DNA of 64,000 nucleotides. Source: JAGQOZ01 sp041399205. GTDB taxonomy: Bacteria; Planctomycetota; Planctomycetia; Pirellulales; Pirellulaceae. The stretch covers positions 62,001 through 126,000 of the forward strand of contig JAWKTK010000021.1 in the NCBI GenBank assembly GCA_041399205.1, written 5' to 3'. Position 1 is the first letter of the stretch. Each line of letters starts with the position of its first letter. This document shows, piece after piece, positions 55,101-64,000 of the stretch. The notes below the pieces were generated by a model, which saw nothing but the letters and a program-made list of their open reading frames with translations, was not told the origin of the DNA and made no database searches. The position numbers and the translations under genes were made by a program.

Positions 55101-58100
55101 CGCCGAGATCCTGTTCGCTTAAATCCCACGACTGCAGATTCATTCTAGACCATTTGGTTTGTCGCAGATCTTTCTGTTGGTAACTGAGCGTGGACGCTAG
55201 TTGTGAAAACGTCATTGTGTTGCCGAGACGCGCTCGCTGAACAACGGCGCCAGTCAAATCGGCATTGGTCAGGTCACCGGTAAGCTCCGCGCCAGTCAGA
55301 TTGGTTGACCTAAGATTGGCATTGTTCAACGAATTGCCCAGGACCGCGTAGTAAAGATTGCTGCCGGATAGATTTGCGGAAGTCAAATTGGAACCGGCCA
55401 GATTGGTGCGGCGAAGATTAGCATGGGACAGATCGGCGCCGGTTAAATCAGTGTTGTTGATGCGCAGGTAGGACAAGTTGGCACCGGGAAGTTCCAGTCC
55501 CGACAAATTCAGGTTGGATAGATTGATACCATCAAAGTCTTGGACCTTGAAATTGTAGGTGGATGCCAGTTGAGTTATCGACAATCCGCTTCCCTTCAAG
55601 TCGATCCCGCTAATGATGGCGTCTGTCAGGTTCGCGCCGGCGGCATTTCCCAAAATGGACCGAGAAAGATCGGCTCCTACAAAACTGGCATTCGTCAAAT
55701 TGCTGGACGAAAAATTGGAGTCTCGCAGTGAGGCCAAGTCGAAATTCGCGTTCTGCAAATCGACGTTGCGGAACGAACTTCGGTTCAAGCTTTGCCCAGC
55801 GAAATTCCAACCGTTCATGGTGGCCGAAGCGAACGAAACGTCGTCCATGGAATGGTTCTTGTAGCTGGCCGTCGAGTAGATTTGATCTGCCGTCAGCCCA
55901 GTGGGTAACGCAATGGAGGCGCCGGACAACACGGCATCGGTCATGGTGACGCCCGTGAAGCGGACCGAATTCAAGTTGGCGCCGCTCAGCTGTGCTGCCG
56001 TGAAATCGGCATTGCGCAGATTGACTTCGTCGAGTTCGGCGCCGGCTAGGTTGGCGTTGCGAAACGTAGAACTACGCGCATCGACGTCGTGCAGCGACAT
56101 GCCTTCCAGGCGAAAGTGATCGAAGTTAATAAACGCCAAATCCAAAGATTCCAGCCGCACTCCTTGCCAGTTTCCGTCTTGATAGTTGGCGGTAGCGAGC
56201 AAACTGTCTTCGGTGATCCCGGTAGTTTGCGAAAAAGTGACGCCATCAATGCGTGCTCCTGTGAAATCAGCGTTGGTAAAGTCCGATTGCAGGAACCCAG
56301 CGTTCTGGAGACTCGCGTTACGAAGCAATGCATTTCGGAAGTTGCTGCTTGTTACAAAACTGCCATCGAATTGGCTGTTGCTCAGATCGTTCTCGGCAAA
56401 ACTGACATTGTCGATGCGGAAACCAGCAAAGTTCCATCCTGAAAAATCGTTTTCGGAAAAATCGATGACGGTAAGCTCTTGGTTCTGGAAGCTCCAGGTC
56501 GCGTCCAGCATGGCGCGAGTCAGCCCGCGGTCGGTGGTTGCTCGGAATTTACTGCCAGAAATACTCTCCTGCGGAAATGTGACGCCGGCGAGCGTCGATT
56601 CGCTGAAATCGACCTGAAGTCGGATGCCTGTGAAGTCCCAGTTGGTCAAATCGTTCTGTGACAAGTCGATTTGGAGCGCACCGCTTTGAAAATCGGCTGT
56701 CGACTGCAGTTGGGCGAACGTCAGTCCAGATTGCGTGGTGTTTCGCAACGATACTTGCCCTATTCGAGCGTTCTGCAGATTGGTACCCGTCAAATTCGAA
56801 TCTGCCAAACTGGCTTGGAACAGGTTGACGTTTGAAAAATCCCAGCCAGACAAATCATTGGCACTCAGGTTAATTCCTACCAGTTGCGAACCCAAGCGAT
56901 AGTCGGCCGTCGAATAGAGCTGTTCCTTGGTGAAGCCATTGGCCGTCGTGTTGCGAAATGACGTGTTCACAATGGTGGCGTCGGTAAAGTTGGCGCCCAC
57001 GAGTGTCGCGTTTTCGAAGCTTGTGTCTCGCAAAGCGGCGTTGGCAAAGCCAGCTTGACTGAGATCGGCTCCAATGAACTGCAAGTCATTTAATTGCAGC
57101 TGATTGAAATTGGTGCCAGCCAACTGTCCGGTCTGATAGCTGTTGGTCGAGGCGATCTGTTCTGACTGAATGCGGTTGGTGCTACTGGAATTGGACAAAT
57201 TGGCGCCGGTGATGATCGCTTCGGAGAAATTCGCTTCGGATAAAAACGCTTGAGAAAGATTGGCGTTGGTGAAATTGGTCCCCGTCAAAACCGCGTTGCG
57301 AAAATTGGAAAACGACAAGTTGGTGTTCGTAAAATCGACGTTCGTTAAGCGGCTTCTTCCAAAGTCGCCCATCACGGCCAAACCAGCAAAGGAAACTCCG
57401 TCCAGGTTACTGTCGGCTAAGTCCAACGCAATCGATTCGCCGTTTTGTGCCATCGCCGTTTGCCGCAGTAGATCGACTGAAAATCCAGTGGCGTTGCGAA
57501 AATTGGGCGATACGCTCCATTGAACATTGTGAAAATTGGCGTTCGTGAGATTCGCGCCGGAAAAATCGGTTGCGTCCAAAATGGCGTCGGTCAGGTTTGC
57601 ACCTGCGAGATCTGCGTTGACGAACCGGGTTCCGCTCAACAAGGTTTGCGACAAATTCATGTTGGCGAATTGGCCATTATCCAAAGGCAAATCAAGCAAA
57701 TGCATGCCGGAAAGATTGCCGGTTGGAAATGTGGCCGTGGAAACCAACTGAGGCAAAGTGAGGTTGCCTCCAAAACGAGCTCGCGTGATTTCCGCGTTGG
57801 TCAAATCTGCATCCGTCAACGATGCATAGGTAACGTCCGCGTCTGTGAAATTGGCGTTGGCAAATGACGTACGATCAAGCTCTGCCGCCATCAGCTGGGC
57901 ACCTGTAAAGTCCGCGCCAGTTAGGTCGGCGTCATGCATGAAAATGCCGTCCATGCGGATCTCAGAAAAATTCCAGCCGGCCATGGCATTGCCACTGAGG
58001 TTCATTCGAAGTCGATTAATTGACGACAATTCTTGAGCTTGATAGTTGGCGGACGAATAGAGCTGTGCGGCGGTGAGTCCAATCGCGCCGCTTAGATCGG

Positions 58101-58497
58101 TCCCTTCGATTTGCGCGTTAAACAAATTCGTTCCGGTCCAGTTCACCATCGAAAAATTTGCACCGTCCAAAATCGCGTGGTGAAGGTCCGCTCCAGCCAC
58201 ATTGGCGCCGGCGACGTTCGCTTGGGTAAAGTCGGCATAGCGAACGTTGGCCGTTGCAAAGTTGGAATTCGAAAGATCGACGTCATCACCAGAGAAGTCG
58301 GCGTAACTTAGATTGAGCGATTCGCTATTGAACGAAGAAAAGTCTAAACCGGGGCCAATCGCAATTAGTTCCGTGCCAGGGAGCACTTCATGCGTGTCCC
58401 AGGTCAAAATCTGACCGTGAAGGGACGGTAGATTTGTCCCAAGGAACAGTAAAAAGAGAAAACCCAGACGCCAAGAAAATGAAACGCGTCGCTGCAT
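52111..58497 (-). CDS. Giant pentapeptide-repeat protein with dockerin-like region and PEP-CTERM tail
   Basis: The product is 2,128 residues from the ATG at 58497; a nine-codon TTG-started extension to 58524 spoils the signal peptide. The signal is 'RRVSFSWRLGFLFLLFLGTN' ending near HGQ. Residues about 40-1,850 are pentapeptide repeats A(D/N)LxX ('ANLTDAILDATDFSGANLTN'), expected to form a right-handed quadrilateral beta-helix. About twenty times the helix is interrupted by 'EQLYSTASYQ' plus 'DLTGWDFxNQ', splitting it into segments of 60-100 residues. A stretch of ordinary beta sequence follows, then two or three dockerin-like calcium loops ('DFNQDGFVNSQD', 'DSNLDGVFNSSD', 'DWNGDTEFDSSD'). 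The end 'VPEPNGESLIVIGLCAMLI' plus a basic tail is a PEP-CTERM sorting signal. Probably surface-anchored or processed by an exosortase. The reading frame is intact despite its repeats. Confidence 0.85.
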   Translation of the reverse strand: MQRRVSFSWRLGFLFLLFLGTNLPSLHGQILTWDTHEVLPGTELIAIGPGLDFSSFNSESLNLSYADFSGDDVDLSNSNFATANVRYADFTQANVAGANVAGADLHHAILDGANFSMVNWTGTNLFNAQIEGTDLSGAIGLTAAQLYSSANYQAQELSSINRLRMNLSGNAMAGWNFSEIRMDGIFMHDADLTGADFTGAQLMAAELDRTSFANANFTDADVTYASLTDADLTNAEITRARFGGNLTLPQLVSTATFPTGNLSGMHLLDLPLDNGQFANMNLSQTLLSGTRFVNADLAGANLTDAILDATDFSGANLTNANFHNVQWSVSPNFRNATGFSVDLLRQTAMAQNGESIALDLADSNLDGVSFAGLAVMGDFGRSRLTNVDFTNTNLSFSNFRNAVLTGTNFTNANLSQAFLSEANFSEAIITGANLSNSSSTNRIQSEQIASTNSYQTGQLAGTNFNQLQLNDLQFIGADLSQAGFANAALRDTSFENATLVGANFTDATIVNTSFRNTTANGFTKEQLYSTADYRLGSQLVGINLSANDLSGWDFSNVNLFQASLADSNLTGTNLQNARIGQVSLRNTTQSGLTFAQLQSTADFQSGALQIDLSQNDLTNWDFTGIRLQVDFSESTLAGVTFPQESISGSKFRATTDRGLTRAMLDATWSFQNQELTVIDFSENDFSGWNFAGFRIDNVSFAENDLSNSQFDGSFVTSSNFRNALLRNASLQNAGFLQSDFTNADFTGARIDGVTFSQTTGITEDSLLATANYQDGNWQGVRLESLDLAFINFDHFRLEGMSLHDVDARSSTFRNANLAGAELDEVNLRNADFTAAQLSGANLNSVRFTGVTMTDAVLSGASIALPTGLTADQIYSTASYKNHSMDDVSFASATMNGWNFAGQSLNRSSFRNVDLQNANFDLASLRDSNFSSSNLTNASFVGADLSRSILGNAAGANLTDAIISGIDLKGSGLSITQLASTYNFKVQDFDGINLSNLNLSGLELPGANLSYLRINNTDLTGADLSHANLRRTNLAGSNLTSANLSGSNLYYAVLGNSLNNANLRSTNLTGAELTGDLTNADLTGAVVQRARLGNTMTFSQLASTLSYQQKDLRQTKWSRMNLQSWDLSEQDLGGAHFDSVDLTNTSFAGANLDGVHFEFSYLTNAQFQSTANRANGAIKGLKTTGMDLSQWDLSNMDLSGLDVTTGYDDISANGINLAGSTLANAELNGGFRSASFHGTDFRGAVLIADVDGADFTNAVIEGAHFKQVNNFTLEQLYSTASYQDRSMRNMQLEQGIQLTGANLSDQDLSGTRFFNTDLENANLARANLTNAQIRIDGSMNLQDANITNATLWVSSSTAIADRLYSTTNYQTKQLAEITLRGDMDGWNFDGMDLTNGYIEGAIRNTSFRNANLTNLELRGSVQNVTLDGAEIVGAVFERLVQNDPNLGFTPNQIYSTASYQRGDLSGVDFSWNEMTDWNFANQNLTGAKFLATNLQNANFAGATINDVSFLSARNLTASQVYSTASYQQRSLTGIDFGLVNLTGWDFQNQDLTAADLSLAESTNANFTNAIIRGAEIGGSITRQQIETTASFKNKDLSGTGFDAANLSNTNFSQFNLSDARFDTHTNLANVHFTDANIQGVTFRSVEGFKPEQLYSTASYQAGNLQGIRIISYPLVGWNLRGQDLTDAHFGGNFSHSEFGIINVLHQADITDAVITGAFLAGLTEEQLVSTASYQHQDLQGVTLDDVVGWDFSNQNLTNATFGDITDANFHNSIITNVTFHPSYPLLEEQLQETQSFVRRELAAVQLTRQDLRNWDLTDQNLMNANLFGADLTGTDLRRADLRGAIVDDGDLSAAILENTIRPNGDILGLNLQADQRLLVRNSDVAISVHDQFSVSENARITFLLTEDSWTSTVTLQPDTAIQLSGTIEIAARGQNYEALWGESIHLFHWSEPLTAENRFRAVETTGNVVWDTSQLYRTGQITLKSAPLGIDGLSAALAAGSTDLRWDFNQDGFVNSQDRETWITDIRQTVAGDSNLDGVFNSSDLIHVFSLAQYEDASVGNSVWTSGDWNGDTEFDSSDLVYVFQQATYSANVQPVPEPNGESLIVIGLCAMLIRLRQRHAKSWFARTT

Positions 58498-58633
58498 AAA
58501 GAAACCCAGGAGTAAGAGAAACAAACTATTGGTCGATTCTGCGATCGAAGGTTACAATAGGCACAACGTTTGGGGAGGTCAATAAACCTCGATGGTTCTG
58601 GTTGAAAACGCTTCCTGATTCTAGGGGGATTTT
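58498..58633. promoter_or_regulatory. Shared promoter region of two divergent giant genes
   Basis: These 136 bp must hold both promoters. GAGGT-CAATAA-ACCTC (58575-58590) is a short dyad in the middle. AGGGGG at 58623-58628 is the ribosome site for the plus-strand gene. No sigma-70 boxes are clear enough to assign. Confidence 0.4.
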
Positions 58634-61600
58634 ATGGCATTGGATGTGAAAGCGGTCTTTGCCTGCTTGTTATTTTTTTGCACATCGACAGGAGTCTGGG
58701 CGCAAACTCGTTGGCTACCGCCGTCGGGTAACTGGAACGAAGCATCTAATTGGTCTAACGGCATTCCGAACGCGGCGGGCCAAAGTGTCCAGTTCGGAAA
58801 TCCAGAACGTGAAGGGCTGGAAGTAACCCTGGAGACCGACGTCACGGTTGGCAGCCTGTTATTCGATGCGGGCACAAGTGCTCGACTCGTCGGTGGCGTC
58901 GCACTGACGTTCGACGACCCATTGTCAGAACTCATCCAAGTCACCAGTCCCAGTTTGGTTGCCGAACTGAACCCGATCATCGCTTGGAATGCCCAGGAAA
59001 CTTTGCAACTACAGACGGTCTTACGCAGTCAAATTGTCTTTCAGCAGCCTTTTGCGGCATCTTCGGGAAATCTGTTGGCCGAAGGCGCCGGAACGGTGCG
59101 GCTGACCAGACCGAATCCAAATTGGGCGGGTCAAATCACGGTGAATGGCGGCACTTTGGAAGTGGCCACCGCCGGTGCACTTGGCGTTTCGTCCGCAGTG
59201 GCTCGCGTCACCGTTAATCCGGATGGTCGTTTGTTGTTGATAGAAAATGTCACCAGTGATCCGATTCAATTGGCTGGCGGGCAGCTGGAAGTCATGCTGC
59301 AAGGAAATCATGTGCGGACGGAATTGAATGCTCCGGTTTCGCTATCGGCGGACAGTCGATTGACGGGACCGCAACAGTTAGTCGCTCCCGACACACTTGG
59401 GTATCTATCGGTGACTGGTGAGATATCTGGCGTTGGAGGACTTTCCGTTGGCGGCCAGGTCGACTTTGACCGTGCCAATTCTTTTTCTGGGCCGCTTTCG
59501 ATAGAGCCAGACGCGTTTTTGATTTTGAAACACGCACAAGGGCTCGGGCAAACACCGTCAATCACCATCAACCAAGACGGTTACTTCGGTTCGCTGTTTG
59601 ATATTTCCGTTCCCATTCGCTTGAACGGCGGCGGCTTGGCTTCGTTGCCTAAAACGACCAGCGTGGATCAAATCGAGCTCGTTGGCACGGGAACGATTGG
59701 TCGAAACTGGTCCGTGAATTCAATTTCCGGCGAAGGCGATCTGATTCTATATTCTGCGAACAATGCAGCGCCGTATCTGAAGAACAATACTTACACGGGA
59801 GCCACGTTTATTGAAGATGGTAACGTGAACATGTACGAACCTCGGATCTTTGGTTCCGCAGATACGGGCACGGTGATCCGAGAAGGCGCGACCGTGTTTC
59901 TGTATGTCCCCACGGCGGAACCGTTTGAACTGGACGGCGGACATCTTTATTTTGCCAATGTCGAATCAATCGACTATGCGGGCACGATTCTGAGCCAAGG
60001 TGGTAGTATTCAAACGTTTGATGACCAGCAAGTCATTCCGCATCCCATTCAGCTGCTTAGTGGTGTTACCACGATTAGTACGGGGACATTCACTGGCGGG
60101 ACAACCGGAACTGGAGACGTGGTGGTCAGCACCATTCGGCCTGGAGCGTTGAACCATATTGGTAACACGACCTTTGCCCGGCAGTCATCTGAACAATTCA
60201 TTGAATTGCCCAATGGATATAACGGAGACACCATCGTCAGTGAACGGACGCAATTGATCCTCCGCAATCCAGCTGGGTTTGGTGTGGGTGATTCGCCCAT
60301 CATCGTCAAGAACGAAGGCAAGCTTCGCTTAGAGACCATTCTGGATCGAAGTGTGCATTTGATTCAGGGCGAATTCGAGATTCCGGCAGGGATTGAATAT
60401 GACCAACCCATTCATGTTGGCTACAGTCAGGGTTACGCGTCCGGTATTCGAGTCGATGGCGTGAACGCCAGTCCAATCCAAATGGATGAAGACACCAATT
60501 TGTACCTGCGGAAAGGTTCGTTTGCTGGCCCCATTCAAGGTCCCGGAACACTGACGATTCTTCCTCAAGACGGCGATGACGTCCAATTGCAGGGCGATAG
60601 TGACTACACCGGGGCCACCTATATCCACGGGCCAACTCGGCTGCGGCATGCCAATGGTTTAGGGTCTGCTGAACGAGGAACCGTGGTGACGGGTTGGCAA
60701 GCCGTGTTGGACGTGAATGTGACCACGGCAGAACCGCTGAGTGTGGCGGACTATGGCCATATTAATGTCAATGCATCGCTTCCACACGTTCCAACCGTGG
60801 CCAGCAATTGGTTGCAGTTGTCGAACGATCCACAACAGCCTGCCAACACCGTGGTAAAACTGGGCCAAGATGGAGTTTTTGGTGGGCTGACTTCGCTGGA
60901 GCAAGGAACGTTGCAAATTGATGCGGACGTAAATTTGCACCAGTTGTATTTGGAGCGAAAGGGTGGCTTGCGAGTCGCATCGAATGGTTCGCTGACAACG
61001 CCAAACGAAATTGTCGCTCGTTCTGGACAAATCGACGTCACTGGCGAATTGAATGCGCCCGCGCTGAGAAAGTTGTCCAACGAAACGATGACCCTTTATT
61101 CGCTGGGAAGCTACGACGGCGAATTCTACATTGAGCAAGGAATTGTGATTGCCGATCCAATCACGCCTAGCGGAGAAAATCGAGACGCGAACCAGCTGTT
61201 TGGCACAAACGTCGGCGGTACGCATATTGGTCAAAATGCGTCGGTGGTGATGCGATACGAAGGTTCCATCACCGAACCGATCTACTTGGAAAACTCGTCC
61301 GGCACTGGATTCTTTGGCGCACTGCACTTGAGTGATCAAATCAACGTCTTGCCTGTCTTGGATGGACCCTTGCATGTTGGCGATGTTGGTTCGACGGTGT
61401 CGGGGAACGGCATTTTGCGAGGTCCAATTTCCGGTGGAAGTTTGCGAACTCAGAATGGCATGATGTTTCTGCAAGGAAACCAGCAAGCGTGGACCGGTTC
61501 GCTGGTGGTGGGAGACCGCAGTTCTGTTGCCTTTGATGCTGGGAGTTCGTTTGGAATGTTGGGCGAAGTGACAGTGGAAGCCGGCGGCCAGTTATATCTA

Positions 61601-64000
61601 AACCGGGACCATCAAGATCGAATTCACGACACGGCGACCATCACCATGGACGGCGGCCAATTGGCGGCGGGAGGCAGCGGAGACGAAACGATGGGGCAGC
61701 TCCGGATTGCCAATGGCTATTCTAAGGTCGCGATTTACGATGCCGGCGCACTGACGTTTGATTCGCTGACGCGTACCGGCGATGGGATCGTTCATTTTGA
61801 AGCGGGGGATGCCAAGCCGATTCACATGAACAACAACCCTGCGCTTCAGAACGGCATTGTGGGACCGTGGGCTATTGTGAATTATCAAGGTAACTTTGGG
61901 AATTCGTTTGGGTTCGCCACAATCGGACCGAACGGGATTCAAACGCTGGACGATCCAGAAAACCGTCTGCGTTTTGCCGAAGCCACCGACAACGTGGTGC
62001 TGGATTCCAATGTTGATCAAACGCCGTCCAAAGACGTGACCGTTAATTCTTTGGCGACGGATCGAACACTAAATCTGGCTGGACATCTATTGACCGTCCA
62101 ATCTGGAGGCGTGATCGGAAGAACTCGCAACGGCCGAATCACTTCTGGTACGAATGCACTTTTCTTGTATGGCGGTACGGAAGCGGACATTGTGGACGGC
62201 GCGGCTGGAGCGGTGGACGTGAACGTATTAGGGTCCGGAGCACTGTTGGGTAACAACACTCACAGCGGTGTCACTCGGTTATTGGCGTCCGATTCCAGCC
62301 AAATGGATCTGGGACAGAACGCCATTCCTGTTGGCGGTGATTTGGTGGCACATAATGTCCGAGTACGTCGAACCAATGATGCTCGAGGTGATTTGGTGCT
62401 GGGACGTTTTGAGGTAGACGGCAATTCGCGAGTGGAATTCGGCCGAACCCAAGTCTCCGAACTTGAATTGCACCAAGGCGAAGTCGAGCTTGACTTGTTT
62501 GGTGACGGCGTTGTTCGTAAGCAAGGACCTCGTGACGCAATTTTGACCGGAAGGATGAACGACTTTGTCGGTTCGGTGGAAGTGAATGACGGTCGGCTGG
62601 AGCTGAATTCGGATGCGCCTACAGTTCGGATCAACAATGGAACGTTGCGGCTGAACGGCTGGAATGGGCCTAGTACGACAACGGCAGCTGTAACGCTGTC
62701 CGGCGGTACATTGGAATTTGCCGCGTCGCGACATACGGGGCCCATTACCGTGGAGCAGCCCAGTACCATTCTGACTGGCGGTGAAACTCGTCTGGCCGCT
62801 GACATACTACACGGCAGTTCCGCCCTAACTTTGACGGGCGCAGGCAATTTGGCTATTGAAGGGCAACAGTCCACGTTTGTGGGATCGACATTGGTGAAGT
62901 CCGGCACCGTGGAAGTTGCGGCCGAAGATTCGCTGCCTGGCGAAGTCACGTTGGGCGCAAACGGTTCGCTGCGAGTGACGACATATGGTGGCCAAATGGT
63001 CGAATCTTCATTGCCGCCGATTCGATTGGACGGAGGTCGTTTGATTTTGCTGCCAGGACTGGGAGAAGACTTCCGATTTTCGCGATCCATCGCGGTAGAT
63101 TCTGCTTCGTCCCTGGGAGCCACTTACGGATTCAGTTCCATTACGATCGACAGTGACGTGCATATGAACGACGAGTCACTGCTGATGCTCAGCGGCACCG
63201 GGCATCTTGATTTTGCTGGTTCATTGGAAGTCCAGGGAAACGTTACGATTGACGCTCGACCTCGACATTTGGAGCCAGGAGCACCTTTGGGATCGGTGCG
63301 ATTTTCTGGGCCGATTTTGGCTTCGGCGCCTAATTCTGTTTTGAACTTGGTTTCCGTCGGAGTGAATTTGGACGCGTCGTTTACCATTCCGGCTGGTAAC
63401 GATTTGCAAGTCTTTGTCAACGGACAAGATGTGGCGTTATTGATTGACCACGCGGACGAAACCATTGGCGGAAATGGCTCGGTAGACAATGACGTGTTGG
63501 TAGGTAACGAAGGAGAGCTTCAGCCCGGTTCCAGTGTCGGTGTGTTGTCTTTGAATCGTTCGTTGGTGCTGGATGGCAACGGCGTTTACGAATGGGAGTT
63601 GGGGACTTCGGCGAGTGACCCTGATCAAGTGGTTGCGGATTTGGTTCAGGTGGCAGGTAGTGTGACGGTCACGGCCGATTCAATGGCTCCGTTCGTTATT
63701 CAAGTGGTAGGTCTTGCGAGCGATGGTCATACGGAAGGCCAAGTCAGCGCATTCGATTCGAATCGAAGCCAAGTATGGCCGATGGTGGCTACGGCAAGCT
63801 TGGAAGGATTCGATCAAGACGACTTTGTGTTGGACGTCAGTCGTTTTGTCGCAGGCAACTCGCTGGCCGATGACGGATATTTTCGACTTTCACGTCGCTC
63901 TGGCGGATTGTTTGCAAGCTATATTGTGCCTGCGGAAATTGATTCGCTTGCTGATCCGGCAGTCAGGTCTCAATGGGTTCAGGAAATTGTCGGCACATGG
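58634..64000 (+). CDS. Autotransporter-associated beta-strand repeat protein, 3'-truncated by the window
   Basis: The frame is open for 1,789 codons from the ATG at 58634 to the window end, with AGGGGG six bases upstream. The signal peptide is 'VKAVFACLLFFCTSTGVWAQ'. The mature start 'TRWLPPSGNWNEASNWSNGI' is the usual opening of planctomycete proteins carrying autotransporter-associated beta-strand (PATR) repeats. Those repeats recur throughout: 'GAGTVRLTRPNPNWAGQITV' and 'NGGTLEVATAGALG', 'GPGTLTILPQDGDDVQLQGD', 'TLTGAGNLAIEGQQSTFVGS' and 'VKSGTVEVAAEDSLPGEVTL'. Near the end 'GNEGELQPGSSVGVLSLNRS' is the 'xLxPGxSxG' closure. A parallel beta-helix is expected. The C-terminus, probably with a PEP-CTERM or barrel, lies outside. 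No frameshift is seen. Confidence 0.85.
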   Translation, partial: MALDVKAVFACLLFFCTSTGVWAQTRWLPPSGNWNEASNWSNGIPNAAGQSVQFGNPEREGLEVTLETDVTVGSLLFDAGTSARLVGGVALTFDDPLSELIQVTSPSLVAELNPIIAWNAQETLQLQTVLRSQIVFQQPFAASSGNLLAEGAGTVRLTRPNPNWAGQITVNGGTLEVATAGALGVSSAVARVTVNPDGRLLLIENVTSDPIQLAGGQLEVMLQGNHVRTELNAPVSLSADSRLTGPQQLVAPDTLGYLSVTGEISGVGGLSVGGQVDFDRANSFSGPLSIEPDAFLILKHAQGLGQTPSITINQDGYFGSLFDISVPIRLNGGGLASLPKTTSVDQIELVGTGTIGRNWSVNSISGEGDLILYSANNAAPYLKNNTYTGATFIEDGNVNMYEPRIFGSADTGTVIREGATVFLYVPTAEPFELDGGHLYFANVESIDYAGTILSQGGSIQTFDDQQVIPHPIQLLSGVTTISTGTFTGGTTGTGDVVVSTIRPGALNHIGNTTFARQSSEQFIELPNGYNGDTIVSERTQLILRNPAGFGVGDSPIIVKNEGKLRLETILDRSVHLIQGEFEIPAGIEYDQPIHVGYSQGYASGIRVDGVNASPIQMDEDTNLYLRKGSFAGPIQGPGTLTILPQDGDDVQLQGDSDYTGATYIHGPTRLRHANGLGSAERGTVVTGWQAVLDVNVTTAEPLSVADYGHINVNASLPHVPTVASNWLQLSNDPQQPANTVVKLGQDGVFGGLTSLEQGTLQIDADVNLHQLYLERKGGLRVASNGSLTTPNEIVARSGQIDVTGELNAPALRKLSNETMTLYSLGSYDGEFYIEQGIVIADPITPSGENRDANQLFGTNVGGTHIGQNASVVMRYEGSITEPIYLENSSGTGFFGALHLSDQINVLPVLDGPLHVGDVGSTVSGNGILRGPISGGSLRTQNGMMFLQGNQQAWTGSLVVGDRSSVAFDAGSSFGMLGEVTVEAGGQLYLNRDHQDRIHDTATITMDGGQLAAGGSGDETMGQLRIANGYSKVAIYDAGALTFDSLTRTGDGIVHFEAGDAKPIHMNNNPALQNGIVGPWAIVNYQGNFGNSFGFATIGPNGIQTLDDPENRLRFAEATDNVVLDSNVDQTPSKDVTVNSLATDRTLNLAGHLLTVQSGGVIGRTRNGRITSGTNALFLYGGTEADIVDGAAGAVDVNVLGSGALLGNNTHSGVTRLLASDSSQMDLGQNAIPVGGDLVAHNVRVRRTNDARGDLVLGRFEVDGNSRVEFGRTQVSELELHQGEVELDLFGDGVVRKQGPRDAILTGRMNDFVGSVEVNDGRLELNSDAPTVRINNGTLRLNGWNGPSTTTAAVTLSGGTLEFAASRHTGPITVEQPSTILTGGETRLAADILHGSSALTLTGAGNLAIEGQQSTFVGSTLVKSGTVEVAAEDSLPGEVTLGANGSLRVTTYGGQMVESSLPPIRLDGGRLILLPGLGEDFRFSRSIAVDSASSLGATYGFSSITIDSDVHMNDESLLMLSGTGHLDFAGSLEVQGNVTIDARPRHLEPGAPLGSVRFSGPILASAPNSVLNLVSVGVNLDASFTIPAGNDLQVFVNGQDVALLIDHADETIGGNGSVDNDVLVGNEGELQPGSSVGVLSLNRSLVLDGNGVYEWELGTSASDPDQVVADLVQVAGSVTVTADSMAPFVIQVVGLASDGHTEGQVSAFDSNRSQVWPMVATASLEGFDQDDFVLDVSRFVAGNSLADDGYFRLSRRSGGLFASYIVPAEIDSLADPAVRSQWVQEIVGTW

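Noticed and set aside
60659..63628. Minus-strand frames over the beta-strand-repeat gene
   Set aside because: The plus-strand frame is open from 58634 to the window end with signal peptide and repeats; the opposite frames are shadows.

Overview
The window reads as a chromosome segment of a planctomycete, most likely in or near Pirellulales. The indicators are an N-terminal LEPR-XLL-type signal on a giant surface protein, a PEP-CTERM tail on a huge pentapeptide-repeat protein, a formylglycine sulfatase, an autotransporter-type beta-strand-repeat protein, dockerin-like DxNxDG loops, and duplicated ExbD genes beside a VWA protein. No rRNA, tRNA, CRISPR array, transposase or phage gene was seen. 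The sequence looks like a long-read assembly: many genes carry 1-2 base indels, some in homopolymers, and the indels are very dense inside near-identical tandem repeats.

Layout. (1) 1-6293: 3' part of a mosaic secreted gene, a glucose/sorbosone-dehydrogenase-like propeller followed by alternating beta-sandwich and GATase/flavodoxin-like modules. (2) 6306-10564: a divergent metabolic block. An L-lysine 6-dehydrogenase-like gene overlaps an antiquitin-type aminoadipate semialdehyde dehydrogenase gene, and an unrecognised VOC-like gene diverges from the same intergenic region. A small CoA-binding protein gene follows (10661-11059). (3) 11096-15551, minus strand: J-domain membrane protein, VWA protein with a TonB-like N-terminal helix, a repeat-filled gap, then ExbB, ExbD, ExbD. 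(4) 15728-20716: HAD-IIA phosphatase, frameshifted sulfatase, DUF420 membrane protein, frameshifted dimethylformamidase-like protein.

(5) 20911-49154, minus strand: what I reconstruct as one gene of about 28 kb (about 9,400 codons). It runs from a LEPR-XLL signal through about eight 'NGPY' calcium-loop modules, a long unique region, RTX nonapeptides with 63-residue and 176-residue super-repeats, and a seven-repeat FG-GAP/VCBS-like C-terminus. It is broken into about a dozen readable fragments. Upstream on the same strand is a beta-barrel outer membrane protein gene (49425-50691). (6) 51036-52071: a small secreted protein with a clear terminator and a GNAT-fold lipoprotein. (7) 52111-58497 (minus) and 58634 to the window end (plus): two divergent giant extracellular protein genes sharing a short promoter region.

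Functionally the window combines surface/extracellular giant proteins with a lysine-degradation block and a proton-motive-force-type ExbB/ExbD module. The most intriguing unit is the J-domain/VWA/ExbB-ExbD-ExbD cluster: the VWA protein carries the SxxxH transmembrane signature of TonB, so it could be an energised effector other than TonB.
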